Assembly (NCBI GenBank): GCA_947493195.1
Contig: CANLQG010000001.1
Coordinates: 744,001-808,000, forward strand
Length of the DNA stretch: 64,000 nt
Direction of reading: 5' to 3'
Source: an uncultured Sphingomonadaceae bacterium
Lineage (GTDB): Bacteria > Pseudomonadota > Alphaproteobacteria > Sphingomonadales > Sphingomonadaceae
Shown here: in pieces, positions 62,883 through 64,000 of the stretch
How positions within the stretch are numbered: position 1 is the stretch's first letter
Layout: every line of letters starts with the position of its first letter
Program-made: the position numbers and the translations under genes
Notes under the pieces: generated by a model
What the model was told of the DNA's origin: nothing
What the model saw: only the letters and a program-made list of their open reading frames with translations
Database searches by the model: none

Positions 62883-63490
62883 TGATTGACGTTGCAAACG
62901 CAGAAACCCGCCAGGCTGGCAAGCCCGGCCTGTGGGCAGGCTTGTTTGCCGCCAACATGGCGCTGATCGCCGTGCTTTCGGTCACCGATGCGCTGGAGCA
63001 TCCGGTGCCCCCAATCCTTATCGCGCTCAACTGCGTGCTGCTGGTGCCGATGGTGAAGGCCGCAATGCAGCGCATGGAGGACAAGGGCGCCGTCACGACT
63101 GCCGTACGCCGCTACAACCGCCGGTTCCTTGGCGCCAGCTTGCTCTATGCTGTCGCAATGGTGGGAGCAGGTGGTGCCACGAATTACATCGCGCAGGGAT
63201 CGCCGCTGATGTGGGTGCTGGCCGTGCTGCCCATGCTGCCCGCCTTCGGCATGATCTGGGCGATGATGCGCTACCTTGCCGAGGAAACGGACGAGTACCA
63301 GCGCCACCGCGCGGTGCAGGCATCGATGGTCGGGCTGGCGCTTGTCCTCGTGCTGGGCACCGGCTGGGGATTCCTGGAAACCTTCGGGCTGGTGCCGCAT
63401 ATCTGGGCCTGGTGGGTCTTTCCGGCCTGGGCCATCGGCCTGGGTATCGGCATGGCGATCAGCGAATGGCGCCACGGAGGTTCCGCGTGA
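62882..63490 (+). CDS. Membrane paralog C
   Basis: 202 aa, six helices. Blocks: RRYNR at 76-80, RYLAEETDEYQRH at 130-142 and WGFLETF at 162-168 before H173. It is the best match to paralog A. The start shares one base with the previous stop (TGATG), and the stop overlaps the XRE start (GTGA). Confidence 0.82.
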   Translation: MIDVANAETRQAGKPGLWAGLFAANMALIAVLSVTDALEHPVPPILIALNCVLLVPMVKAAMQRMEDKGAVTTAVRRYNRRFLGASLLYAVAMVGAGGATNYIAQGSPLMWVLAVLPMLPAFGMIWAMMRYLAEETDEYQRHRAVQASMVGLALVLVLGTGWGFLETFGLVPHIWAWWVFPAWAIGLGIGMAISEWRHGGSA

Positions 63491-63699
63491 AGAACCGCCT
63501 GCGCGTGCTGCGCGCCGAACGACAGTGGAGCCAGCAGGACCTGGCGGACCGGCTGGATGTCAGCCGCCAGAGCGTGAACGCCATCGAGACCGGCAAGTAC
63601 GATCCCAGCCTGCCGCTTGCCTTTCGTATCGCCGACGTTTTCGCGCTGACGATCGAGGACATCTTCCTGCGCGATCCGGAGGAGCAGGCGGCGCAGTAA
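63487..63699 (+). CDS. XRE-family helix-turn-helix regulator
   Basis: 70 aa, GTG start. It is a minimal HTH: KNRLRVLRAERQWSQQDLAD, then RLDVSRQSVNAIETGKYDPS and ending FALTIEDIFLRDPEEQAAQ. This short YozG/COG1476-type is nearly always encoded with membrane proteins of its own operon and acts as their repressor. The likely operator is the inverted repeat at 61609. Confidence 0.92.
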   Translation: MKNRLRVLRAERQWSQQDLADRLDVSRQSVNAIETGKYDPSLPLAFRIADVFALTIEDIFLRDPEEQAAQ

Positions 63700-63704
63700 T
63701 CGAA

Positions 63705-64000
63705 CTAGAAGAGCGTCTGCCGCAGCGGTACCTGCAGGCCGGCCTGCTGCGCGATCATGCCGGTCCACTGCCGCATCTGCTCGATTTCCTCTGCCACGAT
63801 TGCGCTCACGCCTTCGCCTTCGGTGTCGGTGAACCTGCCGCCCAGCTTCGCGTGGCTGGCAAAGCGTGGCCCTTCGGTCACGGCGGAAATGGTAGAGGCG
63901 GGTACGGACATTCCGGCATTATCGAACACTGCGGCCAGCGTCTTTTCCCGATCGGCGTCGAAGCGATCCCCATCAAGCACCCGTAGCCGCTGCCCCTCGG
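63705..64000 (-). CDS. Unidentified protein, 3' end (partial)
   Basis: The gene runs in from the window end on the minus strand. The final 98 or so codons have EGQRLRVLDGDRFDADREKT, then FDNAGMSVPASTISAVTEGP and FTDTEGEGVSAIVAEEIEQMR, ending PLRQTLF. I do not recognise the family. The frame stays open to the end of the window and the composition is protein-like. Confidence 0.7.
   Translation of the reverse strand, partial: EGQRLRVLDGDRFDADREKTLAAVFDNAGMSVPASTISAVTEGPRFASHAKLGGRFTDTEGEGVSAIVAEEIEQMRQWTGMIAQQAGLQVPLRQTLF

Noticed and set aside
1..64000. CRISPR arrays, tRNA or rRNA genes, insertion sequences, prophage
   Set aside because: No regular direct-repeat arrays, no cloverleaf sequences noticed in the gaps, and no transposase, integrase or phage gene.

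Overview
This 64 kb, high-GC window is a chromosomal segment of an alphaproteobacterium, most likely order Sphingomonadales and plausibly family Erythrobacteraceae. The evidence is the alphaproteobacterial gene order mutM/ubiE-ubiB-coaBC-dut next to rpsT-dnaA, a CC_3452-type small secreted protein, UPF0262, and many tight ATGA/GTGA gene junctions. I see no phage, no insertion sequence, no CRISPR array, and no rRNA or tRNA gene. Nearly all of it reads as core genome.

Layout. 1-6.5 kb is a peroxide-defence block: the end of ahpC, ahpF, katG and a convergent large-subunit katE. 6.7-8.2 kb holds a membrane-bound LytTR regulator divergent from a small DUF2306-type membrane protein. 8.2-14 kb carries envelope and translation genes (smr, mltA and a Tim44-like gene on one strand; secB, murJ and trpS on the other). 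14-16.7 kb has a DUF4136 lipoprotein, a CadC-like winged-helix membrane regulator and a membrane protein. 16.7-25.7 kb is the dut-coaBC-(membrane gene)-ubiB-ubiE / mutM-rpsT-dnaA block. 25.9-34.9 kb carries a MoeB/ThiF-like gene, a sirtuin, dapB, an M48 protease, nth, and a reverse-strand operon gst-dapE-symporter-GFA. 35-37.5 kb has a CHASE2-EAL c-di-GMP phosphodiesterase followed by a tiny ORF whose Shine-Dalgarno lies inside a hairpin. 37.6-41 kb is rpmH-rnpA-yidD-yidC-engB. 41-51 kb is mixed: comM, mntP, mgtC-like, HxlR regulator, HAD, rpmJ, M14 carboxypeptidase, EEP hydrolase, GH25. 51-61.5 kb has UPF0262, dnaB, an S9 peptidase, a PLD-type enzyme, rpoZ, DUF3667 and ftsH. 61.6-63.7 kb is an overlapping operon of four small membrane proteins, three of them paralogs, ending in an XRE regulator.

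Most unusual signals. (1) An about 100-nt multi-hairpin element lies 9-10 nt after the stop codons of both dnaA and rpmH. Linkers are conserved while several stems differ in sequence but stay complementary. A third, shortened copy lies inverted upstream of rnpA and gives a 17-bp long-range inverted repeat across the rpmH-rnpA gap. (2) A 14-codon ORF has a sequestered Shine-Dalgarno and its own terminator. (3) The tandem membrane-paralog operon has an inverted repeat over its likely promoter. (4) CoaBC carries an acidic linker of about 165 residues between its two enzymes.

All calls come from reading the sequence and from general knowledge of protein families. No database search was run.
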